Notes: generated by a model not told the origin, from the sequence alone. A DNA stretch of 64,000 nt from Streptomyces sp. NBC_00271 (GCF_036178845.1 NZ_CP108070.1:3286001-3350000); one strand, 5' to 3'; positions 16,598 to 27,946 are shown, counted from the first letter of the stretch. Numbers and translations are program-made.

Positions 16598-18706
16598 TCA
16601 ATCTTCGACGGATGTACTACGGATTTCGCAGGCGTTAGCGCCTTGTTCCGTGCCTTCTGTGCCTTCTGGGTCTTCCACGGCCGTCGCGCTCTCCGGGAGC
16701 TCATCACCCAGCATGCGCTCGGCCGCCTTGCGGTGCAGTCGCGCCGCGGCGGGGTCGCCGAGCCGGTCCAGGGTGTCGGCCAGCCGCAGTTGCAGCGCGG
16801 CCTGCAGCCGGTGGTCCTCGGCGCGGCGCGCCCACTCGACCGCCTCGTGGCAGGTGCGCAGCGACTCCTCGGGCCGCCCTGCGTACTCCTGGACGCGCGC
16901 CAGCTCGCTCAACGCCCGTGCCTGAGCGGGCACATCGCCGTTCCTGCGGTGTCCGGTGACGGCGGCGCGCCAGTTGCGCAGCGCCTCGCCGTAGCGGCCC
17001 GCGTAGGTGTGCGCGGTGGCGATACGGCCGTACAGCCGGGCGGCGTCCACCCGCTCGTCCCGCGCCAGGCGCTGGGCGAGCGCCCTGCCGTACCAGTCGG
17101 CGGCCCGGTCGTGGTCCCCGAGCTCCTGGTGGGCGCCGCCTACGGATTCCATCGCGCGGCCGGTCGCATACGGGTCGTTCGCCTCGCGTCCGGCGTCCAG
17201 GGCGGCCCGGTAGCGGGCCAGGGCGTCGGCCGTTCGGCCGGTCTGGGCGTCCAGGTCGGCGAGGTTCAGCAGGGCCGCGGCCTTCTCGCGGGGCAGGCCC
17301 CGGCGCTCGGCGACGTCGAGGACGAGGCGGTGGATGCCGTACAGCTCGGGCGCCGCGGCCCGGGTGCCGAAGTGGGCCACCATCGCCCGCACCAGCGCGG
17401 CCATCAGCCGCCTGGCCAGGGTGTCCAGCTCCCCGTCCGCGACCGCGAGCCGGGCCGCGGCCAGCAGTGCGGGCTGCCGCAGGCGCAGCCAGTCCTCGGC
17501 CGCCCTGGGGGTCGGGAAGCGCAGTTCGCGGGGCAGCGCGGCGAGCTTCTCGCGGGCGGGCGCGTTGTCGGTCTCGGTGATGGCGCGGCAGGACACCAGC
17601 AGCCGTACGGTCCGCTCCAGCATCCGGGCGCGGGCCAGCTGCAGTTCGGCCGGGCGGTCCTGGCTCTCGGCGAGGGAGCGCAGCAGCGGCAGCAGGCAGC
17701 CGGGCACCTCGTACTGCGGCAGCCGCGACTCGACGGGCCGTACGAGGCCGAAGCCGACGAAGTCGTCCAGCGCGGCCCGTGCGGTCTCCACCGAGCAGCC
17801 GGCCAGCGCGGACGCGGTGTGCGGGTCGATGAGGCCTGCCGGGGCGAGCGAGAGCAGACGCAGTATCCGCGCGGCGGTGGCGGACAGCGCGGTGTAGACG
17901 AGGTGGAAGACCCGGCCGAGCGGGGTGCTCTCGTCGCCCTCGGTGCGCAGTTGCTTGGCGAGGTCGGCGACGGCCGAGGTGGGGCGGGCGGCGAGCCAGC
18001 CTCCCGCGAGGCGCAGGGCGGCGGGCTGACCGGCGCACTCCTCGACCAGTCCCTCGGCCGCGAGCGGGTCGACGGTGATGCGCACCGAGCCGGTGAAGCG
18101 GTCGAGCAGTTCGAGCGCGGACTTGGTGTCCAGGCCGCCCAGGGTGCAGGGGCGGACGTCCGCGATGCCGGTCAGCGGCCCGCCGGAGACCGCGACGACC
18201 AGGCACTCGGGGGTGTCCGGAAGCAGCGCGTCGACCTGCTCGGCGTCGGCCGCGTCGTCGAGCAGCAGCAGGACGCGGCGGGTGGCGAGGGCCTCGCGCA
18301 CCGCCTCGCTCAGGTCGTCGGCGGCTGCCCCCGCCGGCGCGGGCAGCTCCAGGGTCCTCAGCAGCTCCCGCGCGGTGCGCTCGGTGGGCACGGGGGTGCC
18401 GTCGGGTTCGGTGAGCCGGGCGCGCAGCACCCCGTCCGGGTAACTCCCCGCAACCTGCCGTACGAGCTCCTCGGCGAGCGCGGTGCGGCCCGATCCGGGC
18501 CTGCCGGCGATGAGCAGCACGCGCGCGCGGGGTGCCTTGCGGCCCGCGAGGGTGTCCAGGCCCGCGCGCTCGATGTCGACCCTGAGTTCCTTCAACTCTC
18601 TTGTGCGGCCGAGGAACTGACCCTCCGTAGGAGCGGACCCGGCAGCCGGGCGCCGCCCCGCCGACGACACTTTCGTGCCGTCTGTGTCCACCGCCTGATC
18701 CGCCAC
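16598..18706 (-). CDS. NB-ARC/TPR (STAND-type) ATPase-like protein
   Basis: A 702-residue cytoplasmic protein: P-loop domain (about 60-330) with Walker A GRPGSGRT at 68-75 and Walker B VLLLLDDAAD, a winged-helix-like region, then TPR repeats from about 440 to the end (for example AALLNLADLDAQTGRTADALARY). It resembles AfsR/SARP regulators without their N-terminal DNA-binding and transcription-activation domains. The usual Walker A lysine is Arg, so ATP hydrolysis may be weak or lost. The GTG start at 18706 follows GGGAGC. A signalling or scaffold role is inferred; no effector domain is visible. Confidence 0.85.
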   Translation of the reverse strand: MADQAVDTDGTKVSSAGRRPAAGSAPTEGQFLGRTRELKELRVDIERAGLDTLAGRKAPRARVLLIAGRPGSGRTALAEELVRQVAGSYPDGVLRARLTEPDGTPVPTERTARELLRTLELPAPAGAAADDLSEAVREALATRRVLLLLDDAADAEQVDALLPDTPECLVVAVSGGPLTGIADVRPCTLGGLDTKSALELLDRFTGSVRITVDPLAAEGLVEECAGQPAALRLAGGWLAARPTSAVADLAKQLRTEGDESTPLGRVFHLVYTALSATAARILRLLSLAPAGLIDPHTASALAGCSVETARAALDDFVGFGLVRPVESRLPQYEVPGCLLPLLRSLAESQDRPAELQLARARMLERTVRLLVSCRAITETDNAPAREKLAALPRELRFPTPRAAEDWLRLRQPALLAAARLAVADGELDTLARRLMAALVRAMVAHFGTRAAAPELYGIHRLVLDVAERRGLPREKAAALLNLADLDAQTGRTADALARYRAALDAGREANDPYATGRAMESVGGAHQELGDHDRAADWYGRALAQRLARDERVDAARLYGRIATAHTYAGRYGEALRNWRAAVTGHRRNGDVPAQARALSELARVQEYAGRPEESLRTCHEAVEWARRAEDHRLQAALQLRLADTLDRLGDPAAARLHRKAAERMLGDELPESATAVEDPEGTEGTEQGANACEIRSTSVED

Positions 18707-18926
18707 GGGCCACGCTCCCGTCCCACTGCGCGCGCAAGCCCGCCGGGACTCCGGTTCGGGCGTTTCCAGAGCCTAGTTCACGCTCTGCGACGATCCGGGC
18801 GGAGCACGGCGGGGACGTCCCCCGATCGGATCAGCCGATCGTAGGACTGATGGTGTCCGGTCGCGGGATCCGGTCACGGGTTCCGGTTGGGGGATCCGGT
18901 CGTGGGAGAGGAGCGTCCGGGGTGCG

Positions 18927-19553
18927 TCAGGACTCGAACGGGCGGGCCGGCCAGGGCGCCTCGGCCGGGCGCAGCGCGTCGAGTCCGTCGCCGCCGCGGG
19001 CGGCGACCAGGGAGAGGACGCCGACGACGAGACAGTTGTTGTGCAGTTCACCGGCGAGCACCCCGCGCACGAGATCGCCGACGGGGATCCGGGCCAGCTC
19101 CAAGTCGGCCTCTTCGTCCTCGACCTCGAAGCGCTCCCCCTCGGCCTCGGAGAGATCGCGGGCGAGGAAGATCCGCACGGCCTCGGAGCAGCCGCCCGGG
19201 GTGGTGTAGACGTCGGTCAGCACCCGCCAGTCCTCGGCCTTGACGTGCGCCTCCTCGTACAGCTCGCGCTGGGCGGCGTGCAGCGGGTTCTCACCGGGCA
19301 CGTCGAGGAGTCCGGCCGGGATCTCCCACAGCTTGTGGCGCACGGGGTGCCGGTACTGGCGCAGCACCACCGCGCGGTCCTGGTCGTCGAGGGCGAGGAC
19401 GGCCACGGAGCCGGGGTGGACCTGGTAGTCGCGGCGGGCGACCGATCCGTCCGGCATGACCACGTCGTCGGTGCGGACGGACGTCTTGTTGCCGACGAAG
19501 GGAGTCGCGGTGGCCCTGACTTCCCACTCCTCGGGGGTGTCCTTGATCGTCAT
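18927..19553 (-). CDS. Nudix hydrolase, ADP-ribose pyrophosphatase type
   Basis: A 208-residue Nudix enzyme. The Nudix box GLLDVPGENPLHAAQRELYEEA is intact except for the last Gly (Ala), with catalytic RELYEE present, and the upstream segment HKLWEIPAG is typical of ADP-ribose pyrophosphatases, which split ADP-ribose into AMP and ribose 5-phosphate. AGGAGG sits 11 nt before the ATG. It follows pyrG closely on the same strand, separated by a hairpin. Contrast it with the catalytically degenerate Nudix regulator at 9160-9903. Confidence 0.92.
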   Translation of the reverse strand: MTIKDTPEEWEVRATATPFVGNKTSVRTDDVVMPDGSVARRDYQVHPGSVAVLALDDQDRAVVLRQYRHPVRHKLWEIPAGLLDVPGENPLHAAQRELYEEAHVKAEDWRVLTDVYTTPGGCSEAVRIFLARDLSEAEGERFEVEDEEADLELARIPVGDLVRGVLAGELHNNCLVVGVLSLVAARGGDGLDALRPAEAPWPARPFES

Positions 19554-19585
19554 GTCGCCCTGTTCCTCCTACGCACCGAACGAAA

Positions 19586-19621
19586 ACCGGGGCACGTGTC
19601 CCAAAAGACGCGTACCCCGGT
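19586..19621 (-). terminator. Hairpin between pyrG and the Nudix gene
   Basis: Minus-strand RNA can form a 15-bp stem (two G-U pairs) closed by a short U-rich loop, 18 bp after the pyrG stop. It may act as a partial terminator that lowers Nudix expression relative to pyrG. Confidence 0.55.
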
Positions 19622-19639
19622 CACCGTACAGCCCTTGTG

Positions 19640-21289
<1,650 letters not shown>

Positions 21290-21785
21290 GGCCAAGAGGG
21301 GGCTCCCGTGGTCGCGGTCTGGGGTGCGTACCGGCGTGGTGTCCGAAGATTTCCGGAGGTGCCGTCGCTGCGGTTCGGGGGTTTCTTGCCCACCGGTCCA
21401 CGGGCTACCAGGGTATCAGCGACCCGAGGAGGCTGCTTCCGGCCACGCTCCGCACACCCATCGGCACAGACCACACACAGCACTCACTCGATCGGACCAG
21501 GCGGGTTGCCTGGAGCGGCACGCGGATCACCCACGTGCGTCGTATCCTGCTCGGACACTCGCTGCCGAGTCCGGCCGGCACGCGGCACCATCCCCGCCCG
21601 TATCCCGGAACCACGAGAGCTCGTCAGTTCGTTTCGCAACGACAATCGCACCGATAATTGACGTTCCGCAACGACGCTTTACCAACGTTCTAACGTTCAT
21701 TCTTCTAACGTTTTAACGTTCCTGTTCCCTGACCGCAGAGCGACCGCCCCTCGGGGGCGACGTGGCCGTTCGACTGGAGATGCAC
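21290..21785. other. Divergent intergenic region between pyrG and the GH15 gene
   Basis: No convincing gene in 496 bp. The pyrG-proximal half is GC-rich and contains only weak promoter-like signals. The GH15-proximal part is AT-richer, with a repeated CGCAACGAC (about 21636 and 21667), a TTGACG at 21658-21663 as a possible -35, and the paired AACGTT cluster at 21684-21720. Confidence 0.6.
21684..21720. promoter_or_regulatory. Paired AACGTT palindromes upstream of GH15 gene
   Basis: Four copies of the palindrome AACGTT at 21684, 21692, 21707 and 21715. They form two 14-bp units (AACGTTCTAACGTT and AACGTTTTAACGTT) whose starts are 23 bp apart, about two helical turns. The location, 66-102 bp upstream of the GH15 start, suits an operator for a dimeric regulator; the regulator is unknown. 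Confidence 0.55.
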
Positions 21786-23588
21786 GTGGCCGGGCGCATC
21801 GAGGACTACGCACTCATCGGAGACATGCAGACCGCAGCACTGGTCTGCCGGGACGGCACAGTGGACTGGCTGTGCCTGCCCCGCTTCGACTCTCATGCCA
21901 TCTTCGCGGGACTGCTCGGCACGGAGGAACACGGATTCTGGCGGCTCGGGCCCGCCCACGCGGCCGACGCCGAACCGCCGACGGCGGCGCGCCGCTCGTA
22001 CCGCGGCGACTCGCTGATCCTCGAATCCGAGTGGGACACCCCACGCGGCACGGTCCGCGTGACCGATTTCATGCCGCCGCGTGACGGCGCGCCCCAGCTG
22101 ATCCGGATCGTGGAGGGCGTCACGGGCCGGGTCCCGATGCGCTCCGCGCTGCGGATGCGGTTCTCGTACGGCCGTGTCGTGCCCTGGGTGCACAAGCACG
22201 AGGGGCGCACGGTTGCCGTCGCCGGACCCGACTCGGTGTGGTTCGACACCGCCTGCGAGACCTACGGCAAGGCGCTGACCACGTACGCGGACTTCACGGT
22301 GGCACCCGGTGACCGGATCGCGTTCACCATCTCGTGGGAACCCTCACACAAGAAGCCCCCCGCGCTGCCCGAGCCGGAGCAGGCCCTGGAGGCCACCGAG
22401 GACTTCTGGCGCGACTGGGTCGACCAGTGCACGTACCACGGCCCCTACCGCGAGGCCGTCGTCCGCTCCCTGATCACCCTCAAGGCCCTGACGTACGCCC
22501 CCACGGGCGGCATCGTCGCCGCGCCCACCACCTCCCTCCCGGAGGAGATCGGCGGCGTACGCAACTGGGACTACCGCTACACCTGGCTGCGCGACGCGGC
22601 GATCACCCTCTCCTCCCTCCTGCGCACCGGCTACCGCGAGGAGGCCCGCGCCTGGCGCGAATGGCTGCTGCGCGCCGTGGCCGGCGACCCGGAGAACCTG
22701 CAGATCATGTACGGCATCGCGGGCGAGCGGGAGTTGGGCGAGGCGGAGCTCGACTGGCTGCCCGGATACGAGAACTCGGGCCCTGTACGGGTCGGCAACG
22801 GCGCCGCACACCAGCTTCAGCTGGACGTCTACGGCGAGGTCATCGAGGCCCTGCACCTGGCCCATATGACGGGCCTGTCCCGCAACGACTACGCCTCGCT
22901 CCTCCAGCTGAAGCTGATCCGCTACCTGGAGGACCACTGGGACCAGCCGGACGAGGGCATCTGGGAGGTCCGCGGCCCGCGCCGCCACTTCGTGCACTCC
23001 AAGGTGATGGCCTGGGTCGCCGTCGACCGCACGATCAAGCTCATCGAGTCCGGTGACGCGGACGGCCCGCTGGAGAAGTGGCGCGAACTGCGCGACGACA
23101 TCCACCGGGACGTGTGCGAGAAGGGCTACGACAAGGAGCGCAACACCTTCACGCAGTCGTACGGCTCCAAGGAACTGGACGCCTCGCTGCTCCTCATCCC
23201 GCAGATGGGCTTCCTCCCCCCGGACGACAAGCGCGTGATCGGCACCATCGAGGCGATCCAGCGCGAGCTGTCCACCTCGGACGGCTTCATCCTGCGCTAC
23301 CCGACCACCGGCGAGGACGCGGGCGTGGACGGCCTCGAGGGCGACGAGGGAGCCTTCCTGGCCTGCTCCTTCTGGATGGCGGACGACCTGGCGATGATCG
23401 GCCGCGTCGACGAGGCGCGCAAGCTCTTCGAAAGGCTCCTGGCCCTCCGCAACGACCTGGGCCTCCTGGCCGAGGAATGGGACCCCCGCCTCCAGCGCCA
23501 GGTGGGCAACTTCCCGCAGGCCTTCAGCCACGTGCCCCTGATCGACACGGCCCTGAGGCTGACGGCGAGCGGGGCATACGGCGGCTGA
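21786..23588 (+). CDS. Glycoside hydrolase family 15 protein (glucoamylase/trehalase-like)
   Basis: A 600-residue intracellular enzyme (no signal peptide) with the GH15 layout: an N-terminal beta-sandwich starting AGRIEDYALIGDMQTAALV, then the (alpha/alpha)6 barrel with the hallmark GGVRNWDYRYTWLRDA and the C-terminal acid GLLAEEWDP. It should cleave alpha-glucosidic bonds; actinobacterial members include trehalases, so trehalose is a plausible substrate. The GTG at 21786 has GGAG six bases upstream; ATG 21780 would add two residues. Paired AACGTT palindromes lie upstream. Confidence 0.92.
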   Translation: MAGRIEDYALIGDMQTAALVCRDGTVDWLCLPRFDSHAIFAGLLGTEEHGFWRLGPAHAADAEPPTAARRSYRGDSLILESEWDTPRGTVRVTDFMPPRDGAPQLIRIVEGVTGRVPMRSALRMRFSYGRVVPWVHKHEGRTVAVAGPDSVWFDTACETYGKALTTYADFTVAPGDRIAFTISWEPSHKKPPALPEPEQALEATEDFWRDWVDQCTYHGPYREAVVRSLITLKALTYAPTGGIVAAPTTSLPEEIGGVRNWDYRYTWLRDAAITLSSLLRTGYREEARAWREWLLRAVAGDPENLQIMYGIAGERELGEAELDWLPGYENSGPVRVGNGAAHQLQLDVYGEVIEALHLAHMTGLSRNDYASLLQLKLIRYLEDHWDQPDEGIWEVRGPRRHFVHSKVMAWVAVDRTIKLIESGDADGPLEKWRELRDDIHRDVCEKGYDKERNTFTQSYGSKELDASLLLIPQMGFLPPDDKRVIGTIEAIQRELSTSDGFILRYPTTGEDAGVDGLEGDEGAFLACSFWMADDLAMIGRVDEARKLFERLLALRNDLGLLAEEWDPRLQRQVGNFPQAFSHVPLIDTALRLTASGAYGG

Positions 23589-23645
23589 CAACCACCGCGA
23601 CAGCGGCCCACGCTCCCCTTGCGGGGGCGTGGGCCGCGGCCCTTG

Positions 23646-23676
23646 GGGGCGCGGGGAACTGCGCGACCAGCCCCCA
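23646..23676 (+). repeat. Streptomyces-type intergenic repeat, copy 1
   Basis: A 31-nt GC-rich element after the GH15 gene. It matches, in opposite orientation, the element at 53443-53473 at 30 of 31 positions. Just before it, a hairpin (GCCCACGCTCCCC / GGGGGCGTGGGC, about 23606-23634) may terminate the GH15 transcript. Confidence 0.8.
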
Positions 23677-23755
23677 CCGACGACCCGCAGCCTCGCGACA
23701 AGCCCCTAGGCTGAAAGCAGTCCCGTCCCCTACTGAAAAAAAGGGGGCAACCGCG

Positions 23756-25093
23756 ATGTCCCCCTTCTCGAAGGCCCACACCCGCCTCGCCGCCCTACGC
23801 GCAAACCTGACCGGCGACGCTTTCAGGCCGGAAGACCCCGGCTACGACAACGCCCGCAAGCTCTTCAACACCCGCATCGACCGCCACCCCGCAGTGATCG
23901 CCCAGTGCGAGACCACGGCGGACGTGGTCCATTGCGTCCGCTTCGCGCGGGACCTGGACCTCCACATCGCGATCCGGGCCGGCGGCCACAGCCCGGCCGG
24001 GATGTCGCTCAACGACAACGGCCTGGTCATCGACCTGCGCCGGATGCGCACGGTGACCGTTCACCCCGGCTCCCGGACGGTACGGGTCGAGGGCGGCGCC
24101 CTCATGAGCCACCTCGACCAGGCGACCCGGCCCCACGGCCTGGCCACCACCGGCGCCCGGAACTCGACCACCGGCGTCGCCGGCTTCGCCCTCGGCGGCG
24201 GCACCGGCTGGCTCGACCGCGCCTTCGGCCTCGCCGTCGACAACCTGCTCGGCGTCGAACTGGTCACGTCCGACGGCTCGCAGATCCGGGCCACCGATCA
24301 CGAGAACCCGGAACTCTTCTGGGCCCTGCACGGCGGTGGCGGCAACTTCGGCGTCGCCACCGCACTGACCCTGAGACCGCACCCGCTGCCGGACTTCTCG
24401 ATCGCCCTGCTGACATACCGCCCGGAGTCCGGCCCGGACGTGATCCGCACCTACCGCGAGATCATCGAGGCCGCCCCACCGGAGACGGGCGGCGGCATCA
24501 TCCGCACACAGCTGGTCGACGCACTCCTGACGTACCCGGGCCCCGAGCAGGACCTCCGCAAGCTCGCCCGGCCGCTGCTGGCGCTGCCTCACGAGGCCGT
24601 GATCCTCACGCCCCTCCCCTACGCCGCCTTCCAGCGGATCCTGGACAGCCCGCCGGGCCTGAGGAGCCACTCTTCCGCGGAGTCCCTGACCGGCCTGCCC
24701 GACGACGCCGTGGACGTCTTCTGCGAGCTGGGGAAGGCCATGCCCGTGCCCACGGCCACCCGGTGCTCGCTGTTCCCGCAGGGCGGCGCGATCGCCTCAG
24801 GCCCGGAACGCTTCCCGGTGCCGTTCCGGAACGCCCGGTGGACCGTGCACCCCTTCGGCATGTGGGAGGACCCGGCCGACGACAGGCGCTGCGTCCAGTG
24901 GGTCGAGGACGTGCGCGCCGCCTTCCGGCCGTGGAGCACCGGCGCCGTCTGTCTCAACCTCGTCGGCGACGAGGGCGTCGACCGCGTGGTGGCCGGCCTC
25001 GGCGCCGGGAACATCCGACGGCTGGCCGCGGTGAAAGCCGCGTACGACCCGGACAACGTCTTCCGCTTCAACCACAACATCCTGCCCCGGTAG
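23756..25093 (+). CDS. FAD-dependent oxidoreductase, berberine-bridge-enzyme type
   Basis: A 445-residue flavoprotein. The FAD-binding domain has RAGGHSPAG, whose His is the usual covalent FAD attachment site; the partner motif GVAGFALGGGTGWLDR lacks the Cys found in bicovalent members, so one covalent bond is predicted. A substrate domain follows and the protein ends with the BBE motif (FRFNHNILP). There is no signal peptide. AAGGGGG sits eight bases before the ATG. Members oxidise sugars, alkaloid-like or polyketide substrates; no neighbour gives the substrate. The longer upstream frame is antisense-like shadow of GH15. Confidence 0.93.
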   Translation: MSPFSKAHTRLAALRANLTGDAFRPEDPGYDNARKLFNTRIDRHPAVIAQCETTADVVHCVRFARDLDLHIAIRAGGHSPAGMSLNDNGLVIDLRRMRTVTVHPGSRTVRVEGGALMSHLDQATRPHGLATTGARNSTTGVAGFALGGGTGWLDRAFGLAVDNLLGVELVTSDGSQIRATDHENPELFWALHGGGGNFGVATALTLRPHPLPDFSIALLTYRPESGPDVIRTYREIIEAAPPETGGGIIRTQLVDALLTYPGPEQDLRKLARPLLALPHEAVILTPLPYAAFQRILDSPPGLRSHSSAESLTGLPDDAVDVFCELGKAMPVPTATRCSLFPQGGAIASGPERFPVPFRNARWTVHPFGMWEDPADDRRCVQWVEDVRAAFRPWSTGAVCLNLVGDEGVDRVVAGLGAGNIRRLAAVKAAYDPDNVFRFNHNILPR

Positions 25094-25150
25094 TGAGCGG
25101 CCCGGCCTCGGACATGCCCCCGGGAGGCCTCCCCGGGTAGCGTCCGCTGC

Positions 25151-26803
25151 ATGGACAGCCGTTTGGACAGCCACTTGGACAGTCGATACGACACCCAGGG
25201 CGCCGGAATCACCGTGCAGCGGGCGCTGGAGCTGCCCGGGCTGCGCAGCGGTCTGCCGGAGATCCTCGCGGGCGCCGACCGGCTGGGCCGCACCGTGCGC
25301 TGGGTGCACGCGGGCGAGGTCCCGAACATCGCCTCGCTCCTCAAGGGCGGCGAACTGCTCCTGACCACGGGCTACGGCCTCGGCACCCGCCCCGCCGACC
25401 AGCGCGCGTTCGTCCGCACCCTCGCGGAGCGCGGTATCGCGGCGCTCGTCGTGGAACTCGGCCCGCGCTTCACCCGGCTGCCCGCGGCCCTCGTGGAGAC
25501 GGCCCGCTCCGCCGGTCTCCCGCTGGTCCAGCTGCACCGCGAGGTGCCCTTCGTGGCGGTCACGGAGGAGATCCACACCGAGATCGTCAACGGCCACTAC
25601 GCGCTGCTGCAGCGGGCCGAGGAAGTGCACCGGCGCTGTACCGAGGCCCTGCTGGGCGGTGGGGGCATACCCCAGGTCCTCGGCATCCTCGCGGACTTCA
25701 GCGGCAACCCCGTCTTCCTGGAGACCGCGGACGGACAGCTCCTGTACGCCGCGGGGGCCGGCTCCGCCGGCGCCGATCCGCTCCAGGTGTGGGAGGGGAT
25801 GCGCGGCCAGCACAAGGAGGAGCCGCCCGCCGGGACGACCCTCGTGGACGTGCCGGGCGGCGGCCACGGCACCGGTTCGGTACGCGCCCGGCTGGTCCTC
25901 CTGCCCGTCAGCGCCCCGGTCGCCCCCGTGCACCGGATCGCGGCGGAGCGGGCCGCGGGCATCCTGGCCGTCGTCCTCATGCAGGCCCGCCAGGAGGAGG
26001 AACTCGCGGCACGCGGACGCGGCGACTTCCTCACCGACCTCGCGGAGGGCCGTATCGCCGCCGAGGACGCTCCCGCGCAGGCCCGCGTGCTCGGCTTCAA
26101 GCCCGGCAACAGTCCGCTCCTGCCGGTCGTGATGCGGCTCGCCGACGGCCCCTCCCCCGGCGGCGGCTGGGCCGTCCTGGCGCGCGCGGTCGCGGAGGAG
26201 CTGGCCTCGGTGGGTGTGCCGGTCCTGTTGGGCGTACGCCCGGTGGAGGGCCGCGTCCCCCTGTTGCTGGGCCTGCGTTCGGAGTCCGAGCGCGCGGCAG
26301 TCGCGGACCGGGTCGCGGCGGCCCTCAGGGCGGGCGTGGAGCGCGCGGGCATGCAGCGGCCGGGGGCACAGCCGCCCGTGGTGGTGGTCGGGGTCGCGGG
26401 CGGCTGGGCGGCGGCCTCGGCGGGCCTGCGGCACGCGGCGGAGACGGCGACGGCCGCGCAGGGCCTGACGGACCGCCCCTGGTACGACGCCCGCCGCCTC
26501 GACACCGACCTGCTCCTGTGGCGGCTGCGCGACCATCCGGACCTGGCGGCCTTCGTGGACCGTGCCATCGGCCCCCTGCGCGACCACGACCTCCGCTCCA
26601 AGCCGCCGCTGCTGCCCACCCTGGAGACGTACCTGGCGCACGCGGGCCGCAAGGCGGAGACGGCCCGCGAGCTGCACCTGAACCGGCAGACCCTCTACAA
26701 CCGCCTCGCCCGGATCGGGGAGTTGCTGGGCACGGACCTGGACGACCCGCAGACGGTACTGGCGTTGAGCCTGGCACTGCGAGCGCGACGACACGTGCCC
26801 TGA
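25151..26803 (+). CDS. PucR family transcriptional regulator
   Basis: A 550-residue regulator with an N-terminal PucR sensory domain (about 17-140; LPEILAGADRLGRTVRWVHAGE), a central GGDEF-like CdaR-type region and a C-terminal helix-turn-helix (AETARELHLNRQTLYNRLARI). Such proteins regulate purine, amine or amino-acid catabolism. The N-terminus has a small internal repeat (MDSRLDSHLDSR). It starts 57 bp after the FAD oxidoreductase stop on the same strand and could control that gene, but an effector cannot be assigned. Confidence 0.92.
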   Translation: MDSRLDSHLDSRYDTQGAGITVQRALELPGLRSGLPEILAGADRLGRTVRWVHAGEVPNIASLLKGGELLLTTGYGLGTRPADQRAFVRTLAERGIAALVVELGPRFTRLPAALVETARSAGLPLVQLHREVPFVAVTEEIHTEIVNGHYALLQRAEEVHRRCTEALLGGGGIPQVLGILADFSGNPVFLETADGQLLYAAGAGSAGADPLQVWEGMRGQHKEEPPAGTTLVDVPGGGHGTGSVRARLVLLPVSAPVAPVHRIAAERAAGILAVVLMQARQEEELAARGRGDFLTDLAEGRIAAEDAPAQARVLGFKPGNSPLLPVVMRLADGPSPGGGWAVLARAVAEELASVGVPVLLGVRPVEGRVPLLLGLRSESERAAVADRVAAALRAGVERAGMQRPGAQPPVVVVGVAGGWAAASAGLRHAAETATAAQGLTDRPWYDARRLDTDLLLWRLRDHPDLAAFVDRAIGPLRDHDLRSKPPLLPTLETYLAHAGRKAETARELHLNRQTLYNRLARIGELLGTDLDDPQTVLALSLALRARRHVP

Positions 26804-26818
26804 ACGACCGGGCGCCCC

Positions 26819-27946
26819 CTAGGCAAGGGGTCTCGCCTGGGTCAACTCGTCGTAGACGCTGAGCACTTGGGCGACGGTCTCGTCCTCGGTCGGCCAGGTC
26901 GTGGCCTGCCGCACCCCCCGCTCCTTGAGCAACTCCCGGCGATCGTCGTCCCCGAGCAGCCGTACGACGGCCGCGGCGAGCGCGTCGGCGTCCGCGCACG
27001 GGACGAGCTCGGCCGCGTCGCCGACCAGTTCGGGGATACCTGCGACGGCGGTCGCGACGAGCGGCACACGCGCGTGCAGGGCCTCCTGGGCGAGCACGGA
27101 ACGGGACTCCCGACCGCTTGGCAGCACCGCGAGATCGGAGGCCAGGAGCAGCTCGGAGACGTCGTCGCGCCGCCCGACGAGCCGCACCGGCAGCTCCTCG
27201 TCCTCGATCCGCCGCTGGAGGACCGCCCGCAGCGGCCCCTCCCCGGCGATCACCAGGAGCGGCACGGGGTCGAGCGAGCGCCACGCGCGCGAGGCGTCCA
27301 GCAAGGTGTCGTATCCGCGGTGCCGGTCGAGGGAGCCGACGGCCATGAGCAACGGGCGGTCGGTGGCGCCGAGTTCGGCCCGCGCCTTGTGGCAGAGCCG
27401 GTCGGGGTCCCCGTACTCGACGGCCTTGCGTGGCGTCGGGAACGCGACGGCCGCGAGCCGGGCGTCCCGCGCCCCGCGCCTGCGGGCGCGGTCCACGAGG
27501 TCGGGCGAGGAGCCCAGCACCACCGCCGCGGCCCTGGCGACCCGCCGCTCCAGCAGCCGCAGCAGATGCGCCCGCGCCCCCTCCGCGTGCGAACGGGTGT
27601 GCCAGGTGACGACGAGCGGGGTGCGCCGGCCGCTGAGCGCGAGCGCGGCCCGCAGCGCGGCGTGCAGCCCGTGCGCGTGCACGAGATCGGCGTCCGCGCA
27701 GGCCACCCGCAGCGCGGCCACGGCGGCCGGATCACTGCTGCGCGGCACGGGAACGTGCTGGGCCCCGACGCCACTGAACCCGTACGCGAGGTCGGCCTCG
27801 GCAGGTGCGCACACGGTGACCCGCACACCCCGGGCGACGAGCCCCGAGGCCAGCGACCGCACATGCGCGCTGCTGCCCGCGCTCGCGCCGCCGAGCACCT
27901 GCACGGTGCGCAACGGCGACTGACCGTGCGGTGAGTGGCTGCTCAC
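26819..27946 (-). CDS. Glycosyltransferase family 4 protein
   Basis: A 375-residue GT-B glycosyltransferase. The N-terminus has the Gly-rich acceptor-site loop (VQVLGGASAGSSAHVRSLASGL) and the C-terminal domain the donor-binding EX7E block (SRSVLAQEALHARVPLVAT, then GIPELV). It transfers a sugar from an activated nucleotide sugar to an unknown acceptor. The GTG at 27946 has AGGAGC about 9 nt upstream; the longer frame adds an Arg-rich leader. It shares strand and region with the MraY-like gene, suggesting an envelope glycan role. Confidence 0.92.
   Translation of the reverse strand: MSSHSPHGQSPLRTVQVLGGASAGSSAHVRSLASGLVARGVRVTVCAPAEADLAYGFSGVGAQHVPVPRSSDPAAVAALRVACADADLVHAHGLHAALRAALALSGRRTPLVVTWHTRSHAEGARAHLLRLLERRVARAAAVVLGSSPDLVDRARRRGARDARLAAVAFPTPRKAVEYGDPDRLCHKARAELGATDRPLLMAVGSLDRHRGYDTLLDASRAWRSLDPVPLLVIAGEGPLRAVLQRRIEDEELPVRLVGRRDDVSELLLASDLAVLPSGRESRSVLAQEALHARVPLVATAVAGIPELVGDAAELVPCADADALAAAVVRLLGDDDRRELLKERGVRQATTWPTEDETVAQVLSVYDELTQARPLA

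Noticed and set aside
23078..23755. N-terminal extension of the FAD oxidoreductase
   Set aside because: The upstream frame overlaps the GH15 coding region in a different frame; a good ribosome site and family N-terminus fix the start at 23756.
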